Source: HKST-UBA178 sp965223815 (GTDB lineage Bacteria > Pseudomonadota > Gammaproteobacteria > Chromatiales > Chromatiaceae). From it: 64,000 nt of DNA. The first letter of the stretch is position 1; every line of letters begins with the position of its first letter. The notes under the pieces were generated by a model. That model saw only the letters and a program-made list of their open reading frames with translations, was not told the DNA's origin and searched no databases. This document shows positions 43,397 to 52,717 of this stretch, piece by piece. The position numbers were made by a program, and so were the translations under genes. Where the stretch lies: the NCBI GenBank assembly GCA_965223815.1, contig OZ245019.1, positions 2,542,001-2,606,000 on the forward strand, given 5' to 3'.

Positions 43397-45322
43397 TCAG
43401 GTGTCTGAGATGCTCAGAATCATCTTGTTCAGCCGTTGCACAAAACCCGCTGGATCGTTGAGTTGCCCTCCTTCCGCCAGAGTTGCCTGATCGAGCAGGA
43501 TTCGCGCAAGATCTGTGAACACATCCTCATCAGGTTCCTGGTCCATCTTTTCAACCAGGGGGTGCTCCACATTGACTTCCAGAATCGGTTTGGTGTCTGG
43601 TGCTGACTGCCCCAGTTGCTTCAACACTCGCTGCAGGTTGGCGCTCATATCGTAGTCACCAACCACCAGGCAGGCTGGAGATTCCGTCAGACGCTTGCTT
43701 ACCCTTACCTCCTTCACTGTATCGCCCAAGGATTTGCTTATCCGCTCCAACAATCCCTTGTGTTCCTCCGCACTCTTTTCCTCTTCCTCCTTTTCTTCCT
43801 TCGCTTCCAGCTCCCCCAAATCGAGCTGGCCTTTGGCTACCGACTGCAGATGCTTCCCTTTGTAATCGCTGAGATGAGAGACCAGCCACTCATCCACCCG
43901 GTCCGTGAGCAATAACACCTCCACTTGCTTCTCTCGAAAAACTTCCAGATGAGGGCTGTGAAGCGCTGCTGAGTAGTTGTCCGCTGTGATGTAGTAGATT
44001 TTTTCCTGTTTCTCCTGCATGCGCTCGATGTAGTCGTCCAAGGAAACGGTCTGCGCTTCTCCATCAGTGGCAGTACTGGCGAAGCGCAGTAGGGAAGCGA
44101 TCTTTTCCTTGTTCTGGAAGTCCTCGGCGGGGCCCTCTTTTAATACAGTCCCGAATTCGGTCCAGAATTTTTGATATTTCTCCGTATCCTTCTCCGCCAT
44201 CTTTTCCAACTGGCCCAGCACCCGCTTCACGTTGGCTGCGCGTATGGCGTCTATCTTTTTATTGTGCTGCAGCAACTCTCGGGAAACATTCAATGGCAAG
44301 TCGTCGGAATCCACCACCCCTTTGATGAATCGCAAATAGTGGGGCATGAGTTTATCCGCTTCATCCATGATAAACACTCGGCGCACATAGAGTTTGACGC
44401 CATGTTTTTGATCGCGGTCCCATAGATCGAAAGGGGCCCTGGCAGGTATATAGAGCAGTGAGCTGTATTCGTTGCTCCCCTCGACTCGGTTGTGCATGTA
44501 TGCCAGAGGATCTTCGAAGTCGTGCCCGATGTGCTTGTAAAAGGCGTTATATTCCTCTTCGGTTATTTCCGATTTGCTGCGCATCCAAAGGGCGGTTCCT
44601 TTGTTAACCTGCTCCCACTCCGGTGCCTTCGGCTCTTTCTTCTCGTCATCGCTTTCCTCTCCGCTCGCGAGTTGTTCCTCCAGCATTTCCACGGGGATGG
44701 AAATATGATCGGAAAACTTCTGGATAATGCCGCGAATCCGGTAGCTCTCGGCGTACTCCGACTCCTCTTCTTTCAGGTGTAGCGTAATTTCCGTACCGCG
44801 ATCGGTTTTCTCGATAGTCTCGATGGTGTAGCTGCCCTCCCCCGTTGACGTCCAACGAACCCCATGTTCAGGACCCAGGCCCGCGCGGCGGGTAGTCAAG
44901 GTTACCTTATCGGCGACGATAAACGCGGAGTAGAAGCCAACGCCGAATTGTCCGATCAGCTCGCTGTCCTGAGCCTGCTCTCCACTCATTGACTCAAGAA
45001 ACTTTTTGGTGCCGGAGCTGGCAATTGTGCCGATCATATCCACGACTTCTTGCCGGCTCATACCGATACCGTTGTCCGAAATCGTTACCGTACGCCGCTC
45101 CTTGTCATGGGAGACCCGTATCCGAAGATTTGGATCATTTTCGTAGAGCGCATCGTCGGTAAGGGATTCAAAGCGTAATTTCTCTGCGGCATCCGATGCG
45201 TTGGATATCAGCTCCCGCAAGAATATCTCTTTGTTGCTGTACAGTGACCGGATCACCAGATTGAGTACCTGACTGACCTCGGCCTGAAACTCGGTGGTCT
45301 CTTTGTGCGCTTCTACTGTCAT
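43397..45322 (-). CDS. htpG: HSP90-family chaperone HtpG
   Basis: 641 residues (E. coli 624). The GHKL ATPase domain is typical: KEIFLRELISNASDA, TISDNGIGMSRQEVVD, SGTKKFLES and GQFGVGFYSAFIVA (about 115-128). The middle domain keeps FIKGVVDSDDLPLNVSRE, and the C-terminal dimerisation part follows. It is a soluble, stress-induced chaperone working with DnaK. A sigma32-like promoter is visible upstream (45413-45440). The ATG at 45322 is unambiguous. Confidence 0.96.
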   Translation of the reverse strand: MTVEAHKETTEFQAEVSQVLNLVIRSLYSNKEIFLRELISNASDAAEKLRFESLTDDALYENDPNLRIRVSHDKERRTVTISDNGIGMSRQEVVDMIGTIASSGTKKFLESMSGEQAQDSELIGQFGVGFYSAFIVADKVTLTTRRAGLGPEHGVRWTSTGEGSYTIETIEKTDRGTEITLHLKEEESEYAESYRIRGIIQKFSDHISIPVEMLEEQLASGEESDDEKKEPKAPEWEQVNKGTALWMRSKSEITEEEYNAFYKHIGHDFEDPLAYMHNRVEGSNEYSSLLYIPARAPFDLWDRDQKHGVKLYVRRVFIMDEADKLMPHYLRFIKGVVDSDDLPLNVSRELLQHNKKIDAIRAANVKRVLGQLEKMAEKDTEKYQKFWTEFGTVLKEGPAEDFQNKEKIASLLRFASTATDGEAQTVSLDDYIERMQEKQEKIYYITADNYSAALHSPHLEVFREKQVEVLLLTDRVDEWLVSHLSDYKGKHLQSVAKGQLDLGELEAKEEKEEEEKSAEEHKGLLERISKSLGDTVKEVRVSKRLTESPACLVVGDYDMSANLQRVLKQLGQSAPDTKPILEVNVEHPLVEKMDQEPDEDVFTDLARILLDQATLAEGGQLNDPAGFVQRLNKMILSISDT

Positions 45323-45412
45323 GGCCCTTATAAACTCCCGACGGTTGCAAGATTAAAAGAAATGAGCGCGATTATCGTCCCATTTTCGTACGGATCAAGT
45401 GGTTTGCGGTAA

Positions 45413-45440
45413 AGTTGGGGGCGATCACCTGAAAATCAAG
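45413..45440 (-). promoter_or_regulatory. Heat-shock (sigma32-type) promoter of htpG
   Basis: On the minus strand CTTGATT (45434-45440), a 13-bp spacer, then CCCCAACT (45413-45420). Consensus is CTTGAAA-N13/14-CCCCATNT. It lies about 90 bp upstream of the htpG ATG, in the gap shared with the divergent phosphoglucomutase gene. Confidence 0.65.
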
Positions 45441-45555
45441 CGCTGCTTGAAAGTCCTGCAGAGGTTGTAGATTCGGTGTGGGCAGTGCTCGATTCTCTAC
45501 TCTTGCTGTGGTTGAATTAGCCATCCCTAACCAGCTTTCGACAAAGCAGGACATC

Positions 45556-47190
45556 ATGAACATCCAGCATATTGAGACTCAGCCATTTTCCGACCAAAGA
45601 CCCGGCACTTCAGGTCTGCGAAAAAAGGTAAAAGTCTTCCAGCAGCCACACTATCTCGAAAATTTTGTGCAGTCGGTCTTCGATACCCAGACCGATCTGC
45701 TAGGCGGCGCACTGGTATTGGGTGGGGACGGCCGATTCTACAATCGCACCGCGATTCAGACTATTCTCCGCATGGCCGCCGCAAACGGCGTCGCCAGAGT
45801 GCTGGTGGGCCAGGGAGGAATACTTTCCACGCCTGCCGCCTCCTGCGTGATACGCAAGTATGAGACGCAGGGAGGCATCATCCTCTCAGCCAGTCACAAT
45901 CCTGGGGGCCCAGAGGAGGACTTCGGCATCAAGTTCAATGTGCCAAACGGGGGGCCTGCCCCCGAGAAAGTAACTGATGCTATCCACCACCAAACCAGGC
46001 ACATTGAAAGTTATCGCATCAGCGATACGGTGGATATCGACATCGATCGGCTGGGTACCCAACAGCTTCTGGAAACGGTGGTGGAGATCATCGATCCGGT
46101 TGCGGACTACGCACTCCTGATGTCACAACTTTTCGATTTCGATGCTATAAAACAGCTCTTTCAGAGTGGCGACTTCAGGATGCGGTTCGACGCCATGCAT
46201 GCAGTGACCGGGCCATATGCGACTCATATCCTGGAACGGATGCTGGGTGCGGAAGCCGGCACGGTAATCAACGGAAAACCCCTGGAGGACTTTGGCGGCG
46301 GACACCCGGACCCCAATTTGGCCCATGCCGATGAGTTGCTGAATATGACGCGTGGCGCCGGTGCTGTCGATTTTGGGGCTGCTTCGGACGGCGACGGCGA
46401 CCGGAACATGATCCTTGGCCGGGATTTCTTTGTCACCCCCAGCGACAGCCTGGCTGTCATTGCCGCAAACGCCAAAGAGATTCCAGGATATGCGGGGGGA
46501 ATATCCGGAATCGCCCGTTCGATGCCAACCAGTCAGGCCGCTGATCGGGTGGCACAGACACTGGGTATTGGCTGTCACGAAACCCCCACTGGTTGGAAAT
46601 TCTTTGGCAATCTGCTGGACGCGGGAGAGATCACGATCTGCGGCGAAGAGAGTTTTGGCACAGGATCTGACCACATTCGGGAGAAAGATGGACTTTGGGC
46701 TGTGCTGTTCTGGCTGAACCTGCTGGCGGCCCGAAAGCAGTCGGTGGCGCAAATCGTGATAAGCCACTGGCAGCAGTTCGGTCGCAACTACTACACACGC
46801 CACGACTACGAGGGCGTCGACGCTCAGGCCGCGGAGCAATTGATGAGCGATCTGCGCAAGCGGCTGCCTGAACTGATAGGCCGGCAATTCGGAGACCTGC
46901 GTGTAGCATATGCGGACGATTTCAGCTATCAGGATCCCGTCGACCAATCTGTTTCCGAAAACCAGGGCATTCGCATCGGTTTCGAGGACGGTGCGCGGAT
47001 GGTCTTCCGTCTGTCCGGAACCGGTACGGTGGGCGCGACTCTTCGAGTGTATATAGAACTCTACCAGCCAGATCCACAACAACAGCAACTGGAGACTGCA
47101 CAGGTCCTGGCGCCATTGGTGGCCTTGGCGTCAGATTTGGCGGAAATCGAACAGCGGACCGGACGCAGGCATCCAGACGTCATCACCTGA
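45556..47190 (+). CDS. pgm: Phosphoglucomutase (alpha-D-glucose type)
   Basis: 544 residues. Start RPGTSGLRKKVKVFQQPHYL marks the alpha-D-phosphohexomutase superfamily glucose type. The phosphoserine loop is SASHNPGGPEEDFGIKFN, the metal site is DGDGDRNM, and sugar-binding CGEESFGTGSDHIREKDG and the phosphate-binding RLSGTGTVGATLRVY follow. It interconverts glucose 1-phosphate and glucose 6-phosphate, linking glycolysis to glycogen or sugar-nucleotide synthesis. The frame begins at a GTG (45478), but ATG at 45556 has AGGA and gives the correct N-terminus. It is divergent from htpG. Confidence 0.94.
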   Translation: MNIQHIETQPFSDQRPGTSGLRKKVKVFQQPHYLENFVQSVFDTQTDLLGGALVLGGDGRFYNRTAIQTILRMAAANGVARVLVGQGGILSTPAASCVIRKYETQGGIILSASHNPGGPEEDFGIKFNVPNGGPAPEKVTDAIHHQTRHIESYRISDTVDIDIDRLGTQQLLETVVEIIDPVADYALLMSQLFDFDAIKQLFQSGDFRMRFDAMHAVTGPYATHILERMLGAEAGTVINGKPLEDFGGGHPDPNLAHADELLNMTRGAGAVDFGAASDGDGDRNMILGRDFFVTPSDSLAVIAANAKEIPGYAGGISGIARSMPTSQAADRVAQTLGIGCHETPTGWKFFGNLLDAGEITICGEESFGTGSDHIREKDGLWAVLFWLNLLAARKQSVAQIVISHWQQFGRNYYTRHDYEGVDAQAAEQLMSDLRKRLPELIGRQFGDLRVAYADDFSYQDPVDQSVSENQGIRIGFEDGARMVFRLSGTGTVGATLRVYIELYQPDPQQQQLETAQVLAPLVALASDLAEIEQRTGRRHPDVIT

Positions 47191-47400
47191 ATCCTCCCAC
47201 TGGCAGGTGCTTTCGCTGGTTAGAGAGGGTGCGGGAAAAGACATGGTATTCAGACCTAGCACAAGCCCCCTCACAACAGTGTTTCATTGCGCGCAATTGA
47301 GTCGGCGGGTTTTCCCGGTCACATACCTACGGTTACAATAGCGGCCCGTTGCGATCACCGATTAACGGTTATCGTGACCCATTTTCTTCAGGAGTAATAC

Positions 47401-48810
47401 GTGATCGAAAAACAAGTCGATGTCGCCATAATCGGTTCCGGCAGTGCCGGTCTCTATGCCCTCGGCAAAGTACGGCCCTCAGGTAAATCTTTCGTTCTGA
47501 TCAATGGCGGAGAACTTGGCACCACCTGTGCCCGAGTCGGCTGCATGCCATCCAAGGCACTGATCCAGGTAGCAGAGGACTATCATCGGCGTTCTATACT
47601 GAACCGCTATGGCGTCGAAGGACATGCCCAGCTCAGTATCGATACAGGGGATGCCATGGAGCACGTTCGGGATCTCAGGGACACATTCGTCGATCGCGTG
47701 CTTTCCAACAGCACCGACAACCTAAGTGACGAACTTTTTATTGAAGGATATGCTCGCTTCATTGATCCCCACACCCTCGAGGTCGAAGGCCAAAGAATCC
47801 GGGCGCAGAAAATCGTCATAGCCACCGGCACCCGCCCTCTGGTACCCGAAGCCTGGCGCACATTCGGCGACGCCATTGTCACTACCGATGAGGTATTCGA
47901 ACTCGAATCACTGCCTGAATCCATGGCTGTGGTGGGATTGGGGGTCATCGGACTGGAGATCGGTCAGTCCCTGGCCAGGATAGGGGTGAAAGTTACCGGA
48001 TTCGATATGCTGAAAATCATTGGCGGACTGGATGATCCAGACATCGCGGCTCAAGCGATTGAAATTATTGGCAAGGACTTTGCCCTGCATCTGGGAAAGC
48101 CCGCCGAGATTTCCGAAGAGAACGGTCGCCTGAGGGTAACGGCAGGAGAGCACTCCGTTGTGGTCGACAAGGTCCTGGCAAGCCTGGGCCGGATACCAAA
48201 TCTCGATAAACTGGATATTGAAAAGGCCGGGATTCAGCTGGATTCGCGGGGGATTCCAAGCTTCAATCCCAGCACCATGCAGGTCGGAGACAGCCACATA
48301 TTTCTCGCAGGTGATGTCGATGGCGAGCGCCAGTTACTACATGAGGCAGGTGACGACGGGCGTATCGCGGGCCACAACGCGGTTAGCGATAAAATAACGG
48401 CATTTAGACGAAAGGTGCCCTTATCGATCAACTTCTGCGATCCTAATATCTGCCACGTAGGAGCCGCTTATTCCGATCTCGATCCGGAGACTACGGTAGA
48501 GGGCACAGTGAGATTTGCCCCGGTGGGGCGGGCCCTGATCATGGGTAAGAACCGTGGCATTCTCAAGGTCTACGCCGACAAACAGAGCGGGAGAATTCTG
48601 GGGGCAGAAATGGCCTGTGCAAAGGGGGAAAATTTGGCCCATTTGCTTGCCTGGAGTATTCAACAGGAACTCACCGTGGGTCAGGCGTTGCAAATGCCCT
48701 TTTACCATCCGGTCATCGAGGAAGCGTTGCAGGCTGCGTTGTACGATTGTTACAGCAAGGTTGAGCATAAGAATCCTGGTGAGATCACCGAATTGATTGC
48801 ACTGGAATAA
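47401..48810 (+). CDS. Dihydrolipoamide dehydrogenase-like flavoprotein
   Basis: 469 residues of the class I pyridine nucleotide-disulfide oxidoreductase family. FAD motif VAIIGSGSAGLYALGKV (residues 8-24), redox-active Cys pair in TTCARVGCMPSKALI (about 41-55), NAD(P) motif VVGLGVIGLEIGQSLARIG, and the C-terminal YHPVIEEALQ, where the His acts as the base. The GTG start has CAGGAGT upstream. Typical Lpd reads CLNVGC; the CARVGC variant and the absence of 2-oxoacid dehydrogenase genes nearby mean its disulfide substrate is unclear. Lipoyl proteins, a mercuric-reductase-like role, or a soluble transhydrogenase-like role remain open. Confidence 0.88.
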   Translation: MIEKQVDVAIIGSGSAGLYALGKVRPSGKSFVLINGGELGTTCARVGCMPSKALIQVAEDYHRRSILNRYGVEGHAQLSIDTGDAMEHVRDLRDTFVDRVLSNSTDNLSDELFIEGYARFIDPHTLEVEGQRIRAQKIVIATGTRPLVPEAWRTFGDAIVTTDEVFELESLPESMAVVGLGVIGLEIGQSLARIGVKVTGFDMLKIIGGLDDPDIAAQAIEIIGKDFALHLGKPAEISEENGRLRVTAGEHSVVVDKVLASLGRIPNLDKLDIEKAGIQLDSRGIPSFNPSTMQVGDSHIFLAGDVDGERQLLHEAGDDGRIAGHNAVSDKITAFRRKVPLSINFCDPNICHVGAAYSDLDPETTVEGTVRFAPVGRALIMGKNRGILKVYADKQSGRILGAEMACAKGENLAHLLAWSIQQELTVGQALQMPFYHPVIEEALQAALYDCYSKVEHKNPGEITELIALE

Positions 48811-48942
48811 CCCCACCAGGGGGCGCTCCACTCGCGTAGGCAGGGCGTCCCCGGATATGCCAGAATATTCAATTCGATTTGGTAGCCACACCCTATTCGC
48901 TGCCACCTGATCCCCAGGTACCACCCTAATACCGAGTTCAAA

Positions 48943-50610
48943 ATGGCACAGTACATCTACACAATGAATCGAGTCGGCAAGATCGTTCCGCCCAAGCGGA
49001 TGATCCTGCGTGATATTTCCCTCTCCTTTTTCCCGGGCGCCAAGATCGGTGTGCTGGGACTGAACGGTGCCGGCAAATCCACCCTATTACGGATCATGGC
49101 GGGGGTGGATAGCGAAATCGAGGGAGAAGCCAGGCCCCAGCCCGGAATCAACGTCGGCTATCTGCCCCAGGAACCGCAGCTGGATCCGGAGAAGGATGTG
49201 AGGGGTAACGTGGAGGAGGCGGTCGCCGATATCAAAACGGCATTGGCGGAGTTGGATCAAGTGTATGCCGCTTATGGCGAAACGGATGCTGATTTCGATG
49301 CCCTCGCTGCCCGTCAAGCCCAGCTGGAGGACGTACTCACCGCTAAAGATGGCCACAACCTGGAGCGCACCTTAGAGATCGCCGCAGACGCCCTACGCCT
49401 GCCGCCCTGGGACGCAGATGTCACCAAGATCTCCGGCGGTGAACGCCGCAGGGTAGCCCTCTGCCGCCTGCTGCTATCCAAGCCGGACATGCTCCTCCTC
49501 GATGAACCGACCAATCACCTGGACGCGGAATCGGTGGCTTGGCTGGAACGGTTTCTCCACGACTACGCAGGCACTGTGGTGGCCGTCACCCACGACCGTT
49601 ACTTTCTGGACAATGTGGCCGGATGGATACTGGAACTGGATCGCGGATACGGGATTCCTTGGGAGGGCAATTACTCCTCCTGGCTGGAACAGAAGGAGCA
49701 ACGGCTGGAACAGGAGCAGAAAACCGAGGCGGCCCGAATCAGAAGCATGAAGCAGGAGCTGGAGTGGGTGAGGTCAAATCCCAAGGGCAGGCATGCCAAG
49801 AGCAAGGCGCGATTGCAGCGTTTCGAGGAGCTGCAGAGCCAGGAGTTCCAGAAGCGCAACGAAACCAACGAGATTTATATCCCTCCGGGAGAGCGTCTTG
49901 GTGAGTTGGTGATCGAAGCCAAGGGGTTGAAAAAGTCCTTCGGCGACAACGTGCTCTACGAAGACCTCAGTTTCAATCTTCCCCGGGGCGGAATTGTTGG
50001 AATAATCGGGCCCAACGGCGCTGGCAAGACGACACTGTTCCGTATGATTACCGGTGAGGAGCAAGCCGATAGCGGAGAAATGCGTATCGGCGATACCGTC
50101 AGGGTGGCTTATGTGGACCAATCCAGAGATGCCCTGGAAGGCACCAAGACTGCCTGGGAAGAGGTCTCCGGTGGCCAGGACATCATTACCATCGGAAACT
50201 ACGAATTCAACTCCCGAGCCTGGCTGAGCCGCTTTAATTTCAGAGGAGCCGACCAGCAAAAGCGGGTTGGCGATCTTTCCGGCGGTGAGCGCAACCGGCT
50301 GCACTTGGCAAAACTGCTCCAAAGCGGTGGCAATCTGCTGCTGTTGGACGAGCCCACCAACGACCTGGATGTGGAGACCCTGCGTGCACTGGAGGAGGCG
50401 CTCCTCAATTTTCCCGGTTGCGCGGTAGTGATTTCCCACGATCGCTGGTTCCTGGACCGGATAGCCACCCATATCTTGGCTTTCGAGGGCGATTCGCAGA
50501 CCTTATGGTTCGAAGGCAACTATGCCGACTATGAGGCTGACCGGAAGCGGCGGCTGGGAGCGGAAGCAGATCAACCCCACCGCATCCACTACAAACGCCT
50601 CACCCGCTAA
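48943..50610 (+). CDS. ettA: Energy-dependent translational throttle protein EttA
   Basis: 555 residues (E. coli 555), an ABC-F protein with two ATPase domains and no membrane part. First Walker A GLNGAGKSTLLRIM, signature ISGGERRRVALCRLLL; linker with WVRSNPKGRHAKSKARLQRFEEL (the P-site tRNA-interaction motif); second Walker A GPNGAGKTTLF, signature LSGGERNRLHLAKLL. The N-terminus AQYIYTMNRVGKIVPPKR and the toe-arm region are EttA-specific. It binds the ribosomal E site and gates elongation according to ATP/ADP ratio. ATG 48943; no strong ribosome site. Confidence 0.96.
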   Translation: MAQYIYTMNRVGKIVPPKRMILRDISLSFFPGAKIGVLGLNGAGKSTLLRIMAGVDSEIEGEARPQPGINVGYLPQEPQLDPEKDVRGNVEEAVADIKTALAELDQVYAAYGETDADFDALAARQAQLEDVLTAKDGHNLERTLEIAADALRLPPWDADVTKISGGERRRVALCRLLLSKPDMLLLDEPTNHLDAESVAWLERFLHDYAGTVVAVTHDRYFLDNVAGWILELDRGYGIPWEGNYSSWLEQKEQRLEQEQKTEAARIRSMKQELEWVRSNPKGRHAKSKARLQRFEELQSQEFQKRNETNEIYIPPGERLGELVIEAKGLKKSFGDNVLYEDLSFNLPRGGIVGIIGPNGAGKTTLFRMITGEEQADSGEMRIGDTVRVAYVDQSRDALEGTKTAWEEVSGGQDIITIGNYEFNSRAWLSRFNFRGADQQKRVGDLSGGERNRLHLAKLLQSGGNLLLLDEPTNDLDVETLRALEEALLNFPGCAVVISHDRWFLDRIATHILAFEGDSQTLWFEGNYADYEADRKRRLGAEADQPHRIHYKRLTR

Positions 50611-50625
50611 CTGGATATCGTCTTA

Positions 50626-51495
50626 ATGGAACCTGGCGATCGATTGATACACAGGGCGAGTCAGCTGCTCGACCGCCTAGAGAGCTTGCTAAATCCGAGC
50701 CAAGAGGACCTGGACTGGGAGCATATCGCGTTTCGCTGGCGCCGTGACAAAGGTCTGGAGCCGGTGATGCACCCGCATCTCATTCCCTTGGACGATCTGC
50801 TTTGCATGGATCGTCAAAAGGGGGAGATCGTGCGCAATACAGCGCAGTTCGTCGAGGGTTACAGCGCTAATAACGTGCTGCTCTGGGGTTCCCGGGGAAC
50901 GGGAAAATCTTCCCTGATCAAGGCCACGCTCAATGAATTTGCCAGCCGAGGGCTGCGTCTGGTCGAGGTGGAGAAACACGATTTAATTGATTTGCCGGAT
51001 ATTGTCGATTGCTTCTTTGGACGCTCGGAGCGCTTTGTTCTCTTCTGCGACGATCTCTCCTTCGAGGCCAACGACGCCAGTTACAAATCCCTTAAAGCGG
51101 TACTGGACGGCTCGATTGCTGCTCCACCCGAGAATGTTCTGATTTACGCCACTTCTAACCGGCGCCACCTGCTTCCCGAATACAACCGGGAAAATCTAGA
51201 GGCTCGGCAGGTAGACGGCGAAATCCACCATGGAGAAAGTGTGGAGGAGAAAATCTCCCTCTCCGAGCGATTTGGTCTCTGGTTGTCGTTCTACCCCTAC
51301 AATCAGGATCAATATCTGCAGATTGTCGACCATTGGCTATTGGCGCTGGGTGCGCCCAAGACCACGGGCGCGTCGGAAGATGCCCGCGCGGCTGCGCTGG
51401 AGTGGGCGCTGATGCGGGGATCCCGCAGTGGCCGCGTGGCCTTGCAGTTTGCCCGGGATTGGGCAGGTCGCAGCCAACGGGCGGCCCGGAGTTAG
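50626..51495 (+). CDS. DUF815 AAA+ ATPase
   Basis: 289 residues. P-loop LLWGSRGTGKSSLIKATLNE (about 85-104), Walker B FVLFCDDLSFE (about 137-147), sensor 1 NVLIYATSNRRHLLP. Upstream helical part and C-terminal lid with a DxVEEKISLSERFGL-like segment (HGESVEEKISLSERFGL) are family hallmarks. DUF815 ATPases are widespread and uncharacterised. It begins 15 bp after the EttA stop, so it is probably co-transcribed. Its stop overlaps the arsM stop by 4 bp on the opposite strand. Confidence 0.9.
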   Translation: MEPGDRLIHRASQLLDRLESLLNPSQEDLDWEHIAFRWRRDKGLEPVMHPHLIPLDDLLCMDRQKGEIVRNTAQFVEGYSANNVLLWGSRGTGKSSLIKATLNEFASRGLRLVEVEKHDLIDLPDIVDCFFGRSERFVLFCDDLSFEANDASYKSLKAVLDGSIAAPPENVLIYATSNRRHLLPEYNRENLEARQVDGEIHHGESVEEKISLSERFGLWLSFYPYNQDQYLQIVDHWLLALGAPKTTGASEDARAAALEWALMRGSRSGRVALQFARDWAGRSQRAARS

Positions 51496-52364
51496 GATCT
51501 GCTCGGCTTGACTCCCTCAATGGTCGCCGAGACCAGATAGTCCTCAACCCCACGATCCGGAGCCCACTCTCTGATGAACGTCCTGGAAGTCTCTTTCGGC
51601 TCAATTCTAATCTGCTGAAATCCGGCTTGAGCAAGCGATTCCTCCAGCTCGTCTATCTGCGCGGCGTTCCCCATGCAACCTGCAATCAGCTCCGGGTCGT
51701 TGCGGATTTCAGCCGGCAACTCGGCGGTGGCTACTACGTCGGAAATGGCCAACCGTCCCCCGGGTTTCAGTACTCGGAAGGCGTCGCGGAAAACCTGTAA
51801 TTTGTCCGGGGATAGATTGATTACACAATTGGAGATAATGACATCCGCGGTTCCATCCGGAATAGGAAGATGTTCGATCTCCCCGAGTCGAAATTCAACG
51901 TTGGAGTAGCGGCCCCGTTCGGCGTTAGCCCGCGCCTTGCTCAGCATATCCGGCGTCATGTCCACACCAATCACCCGTCCGCTTTCGCCCACCTCGCGTG
52001 CAGCGAGAAATGCGTCGAATCCACCTCCAGCGCCCAGGTCTACAACGACTTCACCGGCGCTCAGGGAGGCGATGGCCCTGGGATTTCCGCAACCAAGTCC
52101 CATGTCGGCTCCTGAGGGGACTGCTGCCAGGTCCGCTTCACTATAACCCAGGCGCGTCGAAATCAACGTGTTGATTGCCTGGTCGTCAGAGACGCCACAA
52201 CAACTGGAGGCCACTCCAGCATCCGTTCCCGCGTCGCTGGCTTGTGCGACTTCGGCGTAAGCCCTGCGTACGTTTTGACGGTGCTGGTCCGCTGTCAGAC
52301 TCAACGAAACCTGATTATCGCAACAGCCGCTATTGGGCACACAGTTTTTATCTTCATGTTGCAT
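51492..52364 (-). CDS. arsM: Arsenite S-adenosylmethyltransferase
   Basis: 290 residues. SAM motif VVDLGAGGGFDAFLAAREVG (about 108-127) and GVDMTPDMLSKAR. The three conserved Cys of ArsM are visible: in VASSCCGVSDD (about residue 54), SNCVINL and AGCMGNA. N-terminal GCC (NSGCCDN) is an extra Cys pair. It methylates As(III) stepwise to volatile or less bound species. GGGAG lies about 8 bp upstream of the ATG at 52364. No arsR, arsB or arsC gene is in the window, so it is isolated. It converges on the DUF815 gene. Confidence 0.94.
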   Translation of the reverse strand: MQHEDKNCVPNSGCCDNQVSLSLTADQHRQNVRRAYAEVAQASDAGTDAGVASSCCGVSDDQAINTLISTRLGYSEADLAAVPSGADMGLGCGNPRAIASLSAGEVVVDLGAGGGFDAFLAAREVGESGRVIGVDMTPDMLSKARANAERGRYSNVEFRLGEIEHLPIPDGTADVIISNCVINLSPDKLQVFRDAFRVLKPGGRLAISDVVATAELPAEIRNDPELIAGCMGNAAQIDELEESLAQAGFQQIRIEPKETSRTFIREWAPDRGVEDYLVSATIEGVKPSRS

Positions 52365-52687
52365 TAATCGACTCCCGAAAATCCTATTTTAATTACCTAT
52401 TTTACCTCAGTCCCCTATCGAGGAGTATCTCGTCTATAATGCGTCGTTACAAATGGAGCAAAATGAAAAATCGAATCATTCCCATCGCGAAGTAGATTCC
52501 CATGCCAAAGTATTAGAAATCGCCCAAACATATTAAATTCCCACAACCGCAGGCCGCTGTCGGAAATAAGATCACAGTTTTTACCGCTGCTGCCGACTAG
52601 AATTGGAGAAGTTGTTGCTCGCTTCGATGGCTTAAAGATATGGGCTTCGCCTTTGATGATAAAAGCATAAAGGAGTCACTTTAAGCG
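52365..52687. other. Gap between arsM and the outer-membrane protein gene
   Basis: Non-coding, AT-richer than neighbours. It holds a perfect plus-strand TATAAT (52435-52440) and a 28-codon frame (52453-52539) with no recognisable product. A plus-strand transcript from here could reach the gene at 52714. No clear operator for ArsR-type regulators was seen. Confidence 0.4.
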
Positions 52688-52717
52688 ATGGATACAAATC
52701 TAGTTACATTAAAGTGA
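52688..52717 (+). CDS. Possible 9-residue leader peptide
   Basis: ATG at 52688 opens a 9-codon frame whose TGA (52715-52717) overlaps the GTG of the next gene (GTGA). AGGAG lies 12 bp upstream of its ATG, a little far. Translation of this frame could couple to the GTG start. It may be chance. Confidence 0.25.
   Translation: MDTNLVTLK

Noticed and set aside
46123..47088. A 321-codon minus-strand frame opposite phosphoglucomutase
   Set aside because: Antisense to the DGDGDRN and CGEESFG sites of a conserved enzyme.
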